Notes: generated from the sequence alone by a model not told the origin. Shown: positions 38,420 through 50,870, numbered from the stretch's first letter. The stretch is DNA of 64,000 nt from Xylogone sp. PMI_703 (GCA_021399445.1 JAJTUQ010000004.1:5766001-5830000); one strand, 5' to 3'. Numbers and translations: made by a program.

Positions 38420-41400
38420 AGTAGGACTGGTGGTGTACAGGTTGCGGTAACTTCTGCTGTAGGTGTATGAGTAAGGGGGTTTTGGCAGTGGCGCTGGCGT
38501 GGCTGGGCACAGCAAAAGGCTTGAATGGGGTTGGAGGTGTACGGTAATAGCTGTTGTCATGGGCCTCCCTACTTGGGTCGTCCGTCCTCTCTCGATCAAA
38601 TGCTATCATAGTGGTACCATATGCCATGTACTGTGCCCGGTCCAATCCGCAGCCCCGAGTTTATTGAATGCTTAGCTCCCAGAGACCGCATCACAGATTG
38701 CACGGCTTTTATTGAATGATACAGGCGTGCTGGGAGAGCCAGTGCAGGGCGCGGTATCGTACTTACCTCTAGCAAATGCAACTCCAGCATTGATCAGCGC
38801 GTGGCCTGGTGCCTCGATTGTGCAGTCCAGCGTACCATTGATCCGCCTGGTTATTGCCCGCAGACGCTGTGATCTGGCCGTGCTGTCGATTCTTTCTCGT
38901 CGGGCGTCTTTGGCGGTGATGCCACTAACTCGGATGGTCAAATGACGGCCCAGGGATTGCGTCTCTCGCTCTCCAGGGAGCAGCTTGCCAAGTGCGTCTC
39001 CCGGGGACCGAGCTCTGCGACTGCCGTCCAGTGCAGCAAGAACGCAGCAGGCAGGTTGCAGTACAGTCGACGACAGTGGTACATGGCCGCACTGTACAAG
39101 TCATTACGGAACCTGCAGTACCACAGTCCTGTTGATACATGAGGGAGCAGCAACAGAGACCAGGGGAGGTTCCAGCACGATGTCGCGCCCCGGAAGCCCT
39201 AAGGCACCTGTACCACTGTGCGTAACGACCGTGCTCTTTACCGTCCATGGGCGACCGGCAAGGCCCTGGGCAACATGGAAAATTTCGCCTGCACGCGCCT
39301 ATTTTTACCCCCGGGCGTTCCGCTAGGCCCCATTGGGACCCTGGAGCTCCTCTTCGTTCATGGACGGGGCTAGGCCTATTCGAGGGCAGCCAATGGCGTG
39401 TGGGCCAGCCCCGACGGTTGCGAGCCACCAGAGCCACCAGAGCCACAGGCGCCACGAGCGAGCCACTCACCAAAGCAGTTACGGCGGCTCGCCAACCCCT
39501 GTTGACCTGATCTTTTGTGCATCGATTCCCAGCTGGACAGGGCCCCTGCCAAGCCCAAAATTTTGGCTTCTGCTGGTTGAGGTTGCTTCTCCTCCGTGAC
39601 CGACTACTGCGACAGCGATATGGCGATGGCCCAGTACCTGCAGCACTCTGGGTCTTCCGGATGCGGGCGCCTTCTCGTGCTGCGCTGCCCATTGAGCACA
39701 TGGAGCCCATTGAGCACCGCCCAGGACCATCATCGACGTGCAGCCGTCGGTCGCTCACAAGGCTGGATGTCCAGCGCAGCCGTGGGTTAGTGATTCAGCT
39801 TTCCTCTGCCCAGCAGTGCCCGGGTCGACCTTCTGCTGGTGGAGCGAGGGCAAGCATGCTGCAATGGGCAATACAGCACTGTAGGCAGTGGGCAACGAGG
39901 GTCCCAACACGGACCTAGCTAAACCTTACTTTGCTGGAGCCCACTGAGGGACAGACTCTCGAGGCTACTCCCCGCATAGTCGCCTGCACCATTCAGCCCA
40001 TCTCGTCCGCATCCATCGTTCGCCGCTGGTCCACGAGTCCCGATTTGGCAGAGCCCAATCGATCGTAATCCACCGCACGAGGAGAGTGGAGGCTCGCAGC
40101 AGCACGAGCACGGCTGGCGTCGTCGAGCAGCGGAAGGGGGTCAGAAAAGAGATGCGTGAGATGCGTGAGATGGTTTCTAGGGTCCACGCTGGATTTGAGC
40201 TGGCGCGGGCTTCTGGCCTGCTCGACCAATTCTCCCTAGCTACAGTAACTACTAGGACCCAAGCCAGCGAGTCACGGCCGGGGGCTCGTCGATCGTCCGC
40301 GGGCCCTGCTGCTTGTCGACCCAGACGTCATGCCTCTCTCCCTCGCTGCAAGCCTCATCGCCAAACACGGCCTTTCCCTCCCAGGCAGGCTGGCTCCAAT
40401 CGCAAGATGCTGGCCCTTGCCTCGCAAGCCCACCAGACATTCCTTATTCTAACAGTCGTTTTTTTCTCGCCTTCCAGAACCGCTACCAATATTTTTTAAT
40501 TGTCGTTGGTGCTGCTGTTTCTTTCCTCTGCTAGATCCTCCTCCTCTATCTATGCTTCCTTTTGGAACGACCTTGCCGGAAACAAGCAACTTCTCTCAGC
40601 CTTTGGCGTTACGGTAGTGCATTGCATCCGGTGCGTACTTTGCTGGCCACCGGGGGTTATACTTTATATACCATCCGTTTGATCTCGCAGCCCTGCGTAC
40701 GACTCGCTCTCGTTCGCTCTCTCGCTCTTCCAAGGCCGCCTCACCAAACGGAGAACCAAGGCAGAAGTTCGACTCAGAGCTCCGGGGACCCATCTTGAAG
40801 GACCAAGGACCGGCTATCTGCACTCCAGCGTATTCTGCCCGGTTGCAAAGGCCCCATCTTCGAACCGAACAAAAGGCAGCAGCAAGTCACGAATACTGAT
40901 ACTGACTCCCCTGGTCGGAAGGAAACGTGTCTACGCAAGCTCTTTGATACTTGGAGAAGGCTGCGGTACTACCAACCGCAAATGCTCCGCGGCCAGCATC
41001 AACACTCGGAGTAGACGACCACAGCTTTATTAGAAGTTACCCGTCGTGGCGACTGTTCGACATTGGAGCCTGCCTTTCTGCGACGTTGCCATCCATCGAA
41101 CGGGCTCTTCCATTCACCTGGGGTTCTTTTGGGAATATTAGAGGTCTCGGGAAGAAGGACAGCCAGGCGTTTCCCTAGTCCAGAGTGCGTTTGAGTGACC
41201 GCCTCACTGCTACCGCGACCAGCACCAGCACCAGCCCCGGGTCATCAGCCACCCCTTCCACACCCGCATCTGGACTGCTCTACCACCTTGGTTGAGAAAC
41301 CACTGCTTGGGTTCTGTATTTGCTTCCAGGCCATCTGGCGCGACACGGCGGGCTCTTGTTGTATTAAAAAACGGCGAGACGCTTTGTAACGACTAGACCC

Positions 41401-42629
41401 CACCAGCTAAACTAAACTACCTGTATGTATGCCTTACCTCTTTCGTCTCTGATCCCCTTGCATCCCTGTGCACAAGTCTGCTGTGTGCAAAATACCTAGC
41501 TTCTACAAGAGCAACCGTCATAAGCCTTGCCACACCCATCTTCTTCGGTTTGGTGTAGCATGCTCTCCTTCTACGACCTGTTTCCCACCACACACACCCC
41601 AAAAGAAGATCTCTCCGAGCTTCTCCATTACCGGCTCTCCCGATATGACTATAGTGGATGGTAGCATGAACTGATTCAATATCTATGCAAGCAGGATCCT
41701 CTGTACGGGTGGCTGCAGAAACTGTTGAAGCCGACTGGATTCTGTTCAAGATCACCACCTTCAAATCTTTGTCCACCTCTTGGTTAGTATACCCGTTCCT
41801 TCCCCAGTTTCGGTGCACTTCATTGCTCTCTACACACTAAGAGAGCGCTCTGGCCATTCGACAAGCTGATGGTATTTAAGTTTAGGAAACCTCCTTAACG
41901 GGCAATTTATCTCACTTAGTTGGGCTCTGGATCGCCGCAGTTTCTGATCATTTAAAACTATCGAGACGACGGGTTGATATCTCTGATATCATGTACTAAC
42001 CAGAACAAATCCATCGAGCATATACCTAATCTCCCAAGTGAATTTCACGGCGATACCTCGTATTCCATGACTGTCTCTCGTCCAGAGCGCACCTGAGAGT
42101 TCCCGAAAGCTACCACTCGCCTGTCACTTTTCACAGGTCTTGAAAGGAAACACTGTTTCAGTGCTACACAGCCTTCACTGCTATCCTTCCATTTAATAAT
42201 CATTCTGGACTCCACCAGGAACGAGATCGACACCACACTTGCCGCTACGAACTGTTCTATGGACCACATTTAACCGTGCTGCTTCTCCGCGACCAAGACA
42301 AATCATCTCCGCCAGGAGATCGACTATACTTTTCAGAAAACATATTCTAAGCATCTTTTGCAATTTTACTTTTTACCACCGACAAGCTGGCATACTCAAC
42401 ATATAGTCTGTTCGCAGTAAGTGTTAAGCCTGGTTTTCTTGTATCTTTCGAAACTTTTACGATCTTCGCAAGCTGATTCGGATCTGTTCTGAAGCCTGAA
42501 CACCATACAGGCTGCAGTCCAATAATACTAGACGAGTCTTACGCATCACCAGAGACTGCGGCATTGCACGAAGTTGGGTACGAGGGAGCCCTTGTGGCGC
42601 AGGCAGACTCCCCAAGAGCTCTCTTTCCC

Positions 42630-45077
42630 ATGTCTGCCTACGGGAAGCCACAACCTTCACAAATTCATGGTTAGTCACTCCGAGCCCCCACCACACCTAG
42701 TCTTTTGTATTTATGGTTCACGTGAATTTGGAATCCTTGCTTATTGAGACCGCACAGGTTTTGAGATTGGTCGGCAATACCCTGAAAGTTCCTTCCCATT
42801 CGCTGCACCACCCTATGGATCGCAGTCATCTGGCCAGTCAACAGTATCTGCCCCGGTCTACCAGAATGTCCCTCAGATGACATCAATGGCATATCAACCC
42901 AGTCAGCCGCGTCCTTCCTCTTCCTACGAAAACCAATCTGGACCCTATCTCAATGCTGCATCGACTCCCGTTCCCGAAGTCTCTACATATTCACCTTCAG
43001 AGGGCCCTGAAGGCACCAAATTTCATGCTTACATATCTTTGTACGATCTGACAAGTGCAAATATACCTTTATTCTATCTGGGCTTTGGAAATAGCAAATG
43101 TCTTGCTACCGTCACCAGGATGGATCAGCAAGGCGGTGTTTGCCAGTACATGCTGGCAACGGAGATACCTCCGTTTGTGTCTACCGGCTGGACTTCCTCC
43201 CAAGTACCCATATACTTATTCATGGAGAATGCAGATGGAGACCTTTTGGCTAAGGTTGATGTTGGGAACTTCAGTTATCTTGATGCTGCACTACAAAGTG
43301 CCAGTCACACAGGCCAAGAAGGCTCAAGCAGGAAGAGGAAATTCTCCGTGGATTCCGATATTATGAGGAGTCCTGCATCAAAGAGAACTTCAAATCAACA
43401 GCTGCGACCAAAGGATGATTATGGAGCTTACAGCTACAGTCCAGTGCAAACTCCCAACACTTCTTACACGAGCTATCTCTCACCCAACCCGTATGGAAGC
43501 GGCCAGTTCAACCGCACTCTTTCTTCTTACCATGGCCAGACAGAGAACAGGAACATGGGCTACATCTATTCTTCCTCGCCGGCCACCCCGAGAGCACCGT
43601 TACCAGATAGTAGCTGGAGTCCTTACTCGAACATCAACCCTGCTACGCGTAGCAGCAGTCATGGCCTGCCATCTAACGTCGGAGTGTCCAGGCCTCCCTC
43701 GGGGATATCTATCTCTACGGCGAACCCGCCCTTGATTCGGACATCGACGATCCAGCAGAGTCCCAGTATCGCAGGCTCGCATGGCCCTGGTGGGCAGCAG
43801 TTTGGGTCATACTCACTGTATTCACACAAGGCAAAGCTGAACATCCAAGGCGACTTGGAGTCCATGGCGCGCAACTGGACGGACGACGAGTGGGAGGCCA
43901 AACGGAGGCTCGTGCTGTTTAAACGCGAGCAGAATGGCAGCACCATAACGACGACCTTCCAGGCTGTTTCCGGCGAGGAGCGACCGCCCAGCGCCATCTG
44001 TATCAGCTGTATCTACTGGGAGGAGAAGGCGGACTACTTCGTCACCAGCGTGGACACCATCTACCTACTGGAGCAGTTGGTGGCTGCCCGGTTCACCGTG
44101 GAGGAGAAGAACAGGATACGCAGGAACCTGGAGGGCTTCCGACCGCTGACGGTGTCGAAGGGCAAGCAGGACAGCGAGGAGTTCTTCAAGGTGATCATGG
44201 CCTTCCCCAACCCGAAGCCACGCAACATCGAGAAGGATGTCAAGGTGTTCCAGTGGAAGGATCTGGCGAACGCGCTGAAGAAGATTATTGGCAAATACGT
44301 AAGTCCCCGTTCCTTCATCCTATGTGCTCATTTGTCGAGCTGCTCTTGGGAGAGATTTGAGATCTGACCAGCGGGTGGATGTAGTCTGCAAGCCCATCGT
44401 CGACGCTGCCCGCCGCAGCCGCCGCACCAGGGCCCTCGGGGGCGCTGCTCACACCCGTCAGTTCCACCGGATACGCTACCGAGAGCTCATCTGCCGGCAT
44501 CGCGTATGCGAGTGATCACCATGGAGCGGTCTCGCCTGCGGGCTACGGAGCTCCTACTGCTGCTGCTGCTTCCAGCATGGCCCTTCCCCCACGGGTCATC
44601 TCGCCACAGGACACCCGGGCGCTCTCGCAGCATCAGCATCAGCATCAGCATTCGCATCATCATCAGCATCACCACCACCAGCATCATCAACCACCACACG
44701 AGAGCCAGCAGCAACAGCAGCAGCCACAACCAACGACCGACCTGCGCAGCCACTGGCAGAGCACTAGCACCACCAGCGCGGCGCATCAGCTGCAGTACCA
44801 GGCGCTGGGCAACCAGAGCGTGGGCTTGGGCGTGCGCGACGGGTGGGAGATGCCCTCAATGGCCTCGATGCCCTATCTGGGGTCGAGCAGTGCGGTGGGC
44901 TCGTCGGTATCGCAGGCCCAGACACTCAGCTACCAGACGCCTCGGGTGCTGCCCGAATCCTCCCATGCCGCTGCCGCTGCTGCTGGGCTGGTGCGGGGCG
45001 ACGGCAGCAAGTTGCAGGCGACGCAGCAGCATCAACCCTCACCGCAGCACGCTGGTCACCAGATGCCGCGGCCATGA
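42630..45077 (+). CDS. medA: Medusa (MedA/Acr1/Ren1/Acon-3) developmental regulator
   Basis: Three exons, 42630-42669, 42758-44298 and 44385-45077, give 757 aa in exact frame. Exon 1 encodes MSAYGKPQPSQIHG; the same frame stays open upstream to about 42480 but has no ATG. An N-terminal folded block (about 75-165) includes GTKFHAYISLYDLT and YLGFGNSKCLATVTRM. A long Ser/Pro/Tyr/Asn-rich middle follows. The hallmark domain is at about 373-527: LNIQGDLESMARNWTDDEWE, FTVEEKNRIRRNLEGFRPLT and NPKPRNIEKDVKVF. The C-terminal third is Ala/Ser/Gln/His-rich with CAG/CAT codon runs. MedA proteins act in the nucleus to time conidiophore development and adhesion or virulence traits; they lack a classical DNA-binding motif. 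The gene stands alone between large non-coding regions. Confidence 0.92.
44628..44724 (+). repeat. CAG/CAT codon repeat in medA encoding a His/Gln tract
   Basis: Repeated CAGCAT units, then CAT/CAC runs and CAG/CAA runs, encode an uninterrupted series of Gln and His with a few Ser and Pro. It lies in exon 3 of medA and is likely to vary in length between strains. Confidence 0.85.
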
Positions 45078-47763
45078 GCGCGTGTGTGGCGCATGATTGG
45101 ACGGCGCGGCGCTAGAGGGTGTCCCGCGCCGTCATTGGTCATGTGCGCCTCCCTGGTCGTTTGCTAGCGTCCACGCTCCCGGCCAATCATGCCCCGCTTG
45201 CCGCTGCTCGTATTCCCCCAACCAACGTCCGTCCATGGCGGACTGGAGCATCGCAAACCTCCTTGTGGCGCGCACTGCTCCCTCTGGCTTCGTCTCTATC
45301 GAGAGCCGGGCTGGGCCAGATTGGGCCAGATGAAGCCAGACCAGCCCGAGGGTGCTTGAGCAGATCGAGCAGACCGGCTTTTTCTCTGTCGATAGTTCGC
45401 AATCCATGGCTCCATTCCAAGCTCTCTGCCTGCCCCCGTCAAGAGCCCTCCATCAGCCCTCATTGCCATCTTCAACCGCTGCGAGGAAGCCACCCTTTTC
45501 TCACGCCACTTCGGCCATCGGCTCCCCGGTACTACGAAATCGCACCCTGGAGTTTATATTTCCTCACAACACCCTCTTCTTCACATCTCCTTTATTTCCC
45601 CCTCCCTTATTTTCCTTCGAGGGGCTACTATTCTCGTTGCCTTGGTTCTGCGTGACTAATACCTGCTTCCCTCCGCGCTAGAAAGGGCACAGAGGCGACG
45701 TACGCTTGGCCGAGCCACCCGGGTACGACGCATCCACCATCGGAGGGTTTGGGTTGGTGGACGTCCTTCCGCGGAGTTTTTTGGCCCTTCTTCTCGTTAT
45801 CTTTTCTCCTTTTGACTTTAGAGCTTTTTGACTAGTGGGGTTGCATCTAGTTTGGGCGAGGCATCTGGGATTTATTTAATCTATTGTTTTTTTCACCGGC
45901 ACTTGCAATGGTTAGGGCATGGAAATGCGGTCTGGGGGCTGGTGGTCTGGCCTGGGTCGGTTTCGACCCGTGATGGAGTGCGGTGTTTTCGTCTCTTTCC
46001 TATCTCTAATCGGCGGGTTTTCCATGCATAGGTAACGCATTATATATGGTCATTTACTGTTTTCTATATACTGTTTTCTGACTAGGCTGCATGTATTCTG
46101 GGTCTTGGGGGCTTGTTGGCGTATACCATCTGTTGGAGCGAGCTTTTGTTGTTGATATTTGTGGGCAATTATATTCTGCCATTTATCTTGTTTTAGATAC
46201 CAAACTATACCCTGTTTATTACAAAATCTACATTGATATGGGTCCTCAGGTCGAGCCGTGCTTTCTGGCTTTTGATTGTGGCCTCTCAAGTGCGGAGATA
46301 GCACCAACATCGCGGTCCAAGTATGGTGTAATAGTGGCTGCAGAGTATGAGGGATAGAAGAAGGAGTTATACGAATTGCCAATAGCAAACACGAATGTGG
46401 TAGCAGCATCTTTTGTCTAAGACTCCTGATATGGGAGGATCCGGGCTGCAAAAGGGAGGTAGTTCTCATGTGCAGCGTGAGGCGTCGGGTTATACTTGCT
46501 GAATAACAACGACACACATGCCGTTTCATCGAGGGGTTTGGTTTTCTCTGATGGTGGAACGGTGAGTGCTGGGGAGCTAGTGGCAGCAAGCGTCGCTAAG
46601 CTCGAGGGGCCAGGATGCAGACCTCATTCGCACCTGGAGCAGTATCTCGCTGCTTATCACCGCCGGTGGTGGTGGTGAAGACAGCTCCCCTGGGACCTAT
46701 AATACTCCAGACATAAGGAATTTCTCGAATGCAGGTGTCGAATACTGGTATCATTCAGTGCTGAGAATTCGGTCCGAGAGAGGGGGTTCACGATCCACTC
46801 TTGTTCCTACCCACGCGCGTTTTTTGCTGTGAAGCAGAGCAGGAGACATAAACAAAACCAAAACCAAAAAAGGGTGAGGCTGGAGTTTAAGACTAGTTGC
46901 CCCCAAAGTCAGCATCATCATACATACACGGGGTGGTTGGGCAGAGAGACGGAGGGGCAGAATGGTAGAGTAGCAGTGGCAGTTGGTTGAAAGTAATAAG
47001 TGGACGTTGCTGCGCGGGGTTCGATAGCCAGAGAGGGTCCCCCCTATTCTCCCTTATCTCGAAGCTGCCATTCGGTGAAGAGGGCAGCATGGACCACCTC
47101 CGTTTTCTGTATCTGCCCTCGATCTGCCCTCCGCAAATCCATGTCGTACATCTGGTACATCTTGCACATCTCGCACATCTTTGCAAATCAGCCTAAGCAA
47201 TCGGGTCAGTTGCATCTTCACTGGTGTGTTACCCAAGCTTGCATATTGTGAAAACTGACATGCTTGCTATTGCTATTGCTGCTGCTGCTAGTCTCTTTCC
47301 GGGCTGCGTGTTTGGGCTGGTGATGATGCCCGCTGTAGATCTCGGGCTTGGAGAAATCGTTTACACAAGTAAGGGTAGTGCTGGTAGTGGGTTAGCGGTG
47401 GGTGGTGGCCATGCATACACGCACTGCTGAAGCCGATTTGCTCGCTGGAAAGTGTGGGCGAGGCGAAGAGATGATGCGATGCGATGTGATGATGCGATGC
47501 GATGCGATGCGAAAGCGGGAGTGAACGGGTAACGGCAAGCGCAAGGGCGGGGTTTGAACGAACGGGGAATGTGGTATCTGGGCGGTGTCGTTGCCGTTGC
47601 TGTTGTTGGTGTTGGTGTTGGTCTTTTTTAAGTTTATGTTACGATACAGTACAGCTTGCTTTGCTGTATGTATGGACGTTTTGTGTTGCGTTGGTTGCGT
47701 TGCGTTGCGTTGCGCTTGTGTCGTCTTACGAGTATATGCAAATGCGGTGTATTTTTAGGTTCT
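45078..47763. other. 2.7-kb region downstream of medA
   Basis: No convincing gene is visible. The first part is probably medA 3' UTR. Reverse frames such as 46050-46589 have no recognisable product and lie opposite other open frames. Near 47470-47515 GATGCGATGC words repeat, and near 47597-47625 GTTGTTGGTGTTGGT repeats lead into the microsatellite. Confidence 0.45.
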
Positions 47764-47764
47764 T

Positions 47765-47906
47765 TTCTGTTTCTGTTTCTGTTTCTGTTTCTGTTTCTGT
47801 TTCTGTTTCTGTTTCTGTTTCTGTTTCTGTTTCTGTTTCTGTTTCTGTTTCTGTTTCTGTTTCTGTTTCTGTTTCTGTTTCTGTTTCTGTTTCTGTTTCT
47901 ATTTCT
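47765..47906 (+). repeat. Hexanucleotide microsatellite (TTTCTG)n
   Basis: About 22-24 almost perfect TTTCTG units run without interruption to about 47897, with one TTTCTA near the end. All three frames through it stay open, which produces artificial reading frames (Ser-Val or Phe-Leu repeats); these are not genes. The opposite strand is a pure purine (CAGAAA) tract except for the C. Confidence 0.97.
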
Positions 47907-48129
47907 GTCTCGAGAGTTTTTAGTAGGTTCTATGTTTCTGTAGAGATTATACCGGTTTGTTTTTATGGGTTAGGTGGTTTCGTCATGGCCGTTGGGATAA
48001 TTCAGAATTTCAGGGGGATAGAACATGATGTTGAGGATAATGGAGGGATGAGGGGAAGTTTGTCTGCTCTGCTGTGGCTGTGCAGTTAGGCTGTGGGTGT
48101 ACTTTGTATGTATGTGCGGAGAAATAGTA

Positions 48130-48149
48130 GTACAGTACAGTACAGTACA
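48130..48149. repeat. (GTACA)4 pentanucleotide repeat
   Basis: GTAC occurs at 48130, 48135, 48140 and 48145 with exact 5-bp spacing. It extends the GTAC clusters to the downstream side of medA. Confidence 0.8.
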
Positions 48150-48689
48150 ACAGTTGGTAGATAACAACCGTGCCGGGAAATGTACCAGTGAGTTTATCGA
48201 TAAGAGTGTGGAGAATGAACCCGTTTGCTGCCTGGTGTGTGACTACTGCGGTTGATACATCCACAGTAGGGGTGAGAGGGTGGTTCGCAACGGTGGGGAT
48301 AGTTACACCCCGTTGTTTCGTTTCAAGTTTGTGCTCTTCTCTTCTCCTTCCTCTTCCTCTTTCAGAGACATCGCCTTTTCTGTATCCTATCTACCTCCAC
48401 TTTACATATATCCCCTCATTCCACCTTGCACCTCTTATCTTAGGCTTGTACCACATACAGTACAGTTACAATACATCTTTCCCGCCAATGCACGCATACA
48501 TGAGTGGTCCTAGTATAGTGGACGATAGTGTAGTCTAGTCCGGGCAGGTAAGTCATGGGAAGAGAACTGATCACCATCCCTGTACAGTATTTGTCACGGG
48601 CATTATCCGATGTGCTAGCACAGTACTATCCTCATGCCATGCCCTGCCATGCCATGCTATGCTACACGGCAAATACAACGCTCCAAGAA

Positions 48690-48730
48690 GGTACAGTGCA
48701 GTGCAGTACAGCACGCTACAGCACTGTACC
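48690..48730. repeat. GTAC-containing hairpin
   Basis: GGTACAGTGC (48690-48699) and GCACTGTACC (48721-48730) are perfect 10-bp inverted arms around a 21-base loop. The loop itself contains CAGTACAGCA. As RNA it would fold into a stable stem. Confidence 0.7.
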
Positions 48731-50870
48731 GTCGTATTGCAGCGGAGAGATTGTACTTGACCTCTCGCGTTGCAACCGGCGCGGAAAGGTGGACTGTGCA
48801 CTTGCACGCTCTGCTGTGTAGCACAGTATAGAACAGGATACATCCAGGGTCATGTATAAGAGTCGATCTTATGACCCCGGGAAATCCATGGGTTAAATCT
48901 GGGCACGGGAACGCTTTGGTGGACGGGATTGGATTGGCGATGGCGATGGCGAATTGGTGATAGGTGTGCTCCTGCCTTGAGGTTCTGAATGGATGAGATG
49001 CGATTCGTCTGTGTCGGTGGTGCTACCTGCCCAGGAGAGTTTATGTGTGTTAGTGCAAGGGCTTTAATTATGGTATTGTTACTCTGTTGATTCTCCGATA
49101 TGGAGGTGTGGTATTGGTAAGGACATGCGGATTTAAGATTTGAGCATCCAGACGACCGAATTTTGTGATAGCTTTGTTTATTTCTTGTGAGTGCTTACCT
49201 CTGTCGAACTGCCCTTGTGATGATAATGACGTCGTGTATTGGCATCACGACTCATGAGAAGGTGTGATAATATCTCCGGACGGGGTTTTCCCAGCATCTC
49301 TCCTATAGGGTGTGGTGTATACATGCTGACTACAGCACAATGGAATGTGTTCTAGACTCCCACCGGGTAAAGTGAAGTCGCTGATAACCTATAACAGACC
49401 CCTTCTTTTCTTCCCTCCTCCGTGGTTACATCGCACTGACGAAAAACATACATATCCATGAGCAACCCGATGATGCATGCACGATGACCACAGAGAGCTA
49501 GATCAAGTGTCGAAGATGCCAGATGGATTTTGAGGGGGGTTACCAGATCGTGGCTTTTGAAACGTCGTGACTCACTGCTTCGTCCGCGTGGGACTGTGGG
49601 ACTACAGAAGTACCCGCCGGGTAAGCACATGATGTAGGTGTAATCTATCTTCCTTATCTTTATGCGAGCTTGATGGAGTTTGGGTTTTTGAGTTTTGAGT
49701 TTGTGCGAGCCTTGGGCGGTCTAGACTGGGGTGCCTTAATGGCCTTTGGTTTTTAAGTTTAGTAAGGGGTTTCTTGTAGTGTGTTTCATGAAAGCAGGGA
49801 CTCTTCATGTGATGGGTTGGGCAGTGAAGTATTTGGAATATCTTCCTGGCATAGCATGAAGAGGAAGAGTGCTGTAAGTAATGTGATCTTTCCTTGAGTT
49901 TTCTGCTATGGCCATGTTCATTTTCGATCCTAATTTCATGGTCACTCGAGTGAATGCATTGAGTCTTGCGAGTAGTTATACATGACCATATATGCAATGA
50001 TAGCTATTACAGCTAGTATCACATACCATAGAACACGTAATGCTTTTACATATTTATCCGCTGTAAATTATGTTTCCTTCCTTAAATATCTTTGGGTTTG
50101 TTGCATAGCTCCATATGCACACTCCACTTAACAGAGTCTGAGCAACAAACACGGGATTTCGCCTTATCCTAGGCAGTGTTGGGATGGATGCTATACGGGT
50201 CTTCAATTTCGCTATCATTCCATACTTGATACAATAGTATTTTTGTCAAATACTTTTTCGGTGTCATTTATACTGCCTCCGTTAGGACTTCACACGTATA
50301 TCTCCAGTCACACGGCCTTGATAGTCTCAGTGGCATCATGATAGATCCCTTAGCAACGACTTCGTTCATAAGTCTAGAGTTGAATATATTTGCCATGTGC
50401 CTGTTAGTGATGGTGATATCTTCTTTACCAAGTTTGAATCCTTTGCCTCTTACTATCAGGCCGTTTTAGAAAGTCCAAAGTACGATCAGTTTAAAAACAT
50501 ACGTTGAAGTGAATCAAATTTCTTGGCCATAGCTGAAGATTTTCCACTGTATGAATCACAGCACTGGTTAGAGCGTTTCAGTTTTCGTTTGGTGAGATCA
50601 GTAATGATGACTGTTTATCTAGCTCTTTTAACTGTCCCAAGTGATCTGACTGAAGACCCTCGTCTAGTCTAAGTTGGACAGTCCCTCTTTCATAAATCTG
50701 CATTGCTACCTTAATCATGATAGGCGAAAATAGAAACTCCATCGTTCTAGTACCGTCTGCAAACCCAGTATACTTTGCGAGCGCAACGTCACCAGGCAGA
50801 ATATAATAAGTGCGGATGCTGTGACAGAAATATTGTTTATATTGTCATCTGTTTATCGTCTACCTCAAAA

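Larger units (their letters stand above)
30951..42629. other. 11.7-kb gene-free region upstream of medA
   Basis: GC content rises relative to the preceding block, so this is not simply RIP-degraded DNA. Frames of up to 277 codons (reverse, 38925-39758) occur in the GC-rich part, but they overlap other long frames on both strands, have odd compositions and no family resemblance. A/G-rich stretches occur near 31030-31180 and 31470-31720, and a CT dinucleotide run near 33110. GTAC motif clusters recur (listed separately). The last 1.5-2 kb before 42630 is pyrimidine-rich and probably the transcribed leader of medA. A possible leader-intron donor (GCAGTAAGTG) lies near 42416. Such long upstream regions are typical of fungal developmental regulators. 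Confidence 0.5.
47907..50870. other. 3-kb non-coding region
   Basis: The first 1 kb has GTAC repeats; from 49.9 kb the sequence becomes AT-rich. Short frames on both strands lack family resemblance. No gene is supported. Confidence 0.45.

Noticed and set aside
38925..39758. 277-codon reverse open frame in the GC-rich region
   Set aside because: It overlaps other long frames on both strands, has unusual Arg/Cys/Ser-rich composition and no recognisable motif. Long chance frames are expected in GC-rich non-coding DNA.
44506..45096. Second frame of 196 codons over the medA 3' exon
   Set aside because: It is a shadow of the Gln/His/Ala-rich medA coding frame, which continues in frame from the spliced upstream exon.
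47502..48089. 195-codon forward frame with Ser-Val repeats
   Set aside because: It is an artefact of the TTTCTG microsatellite, which is open in all frames.
50165..50200. TGTTGGGATGG as an LTR start
   Set aside because: No second copy, primer-binding site or matching 3' end was found in the neighbourhood.
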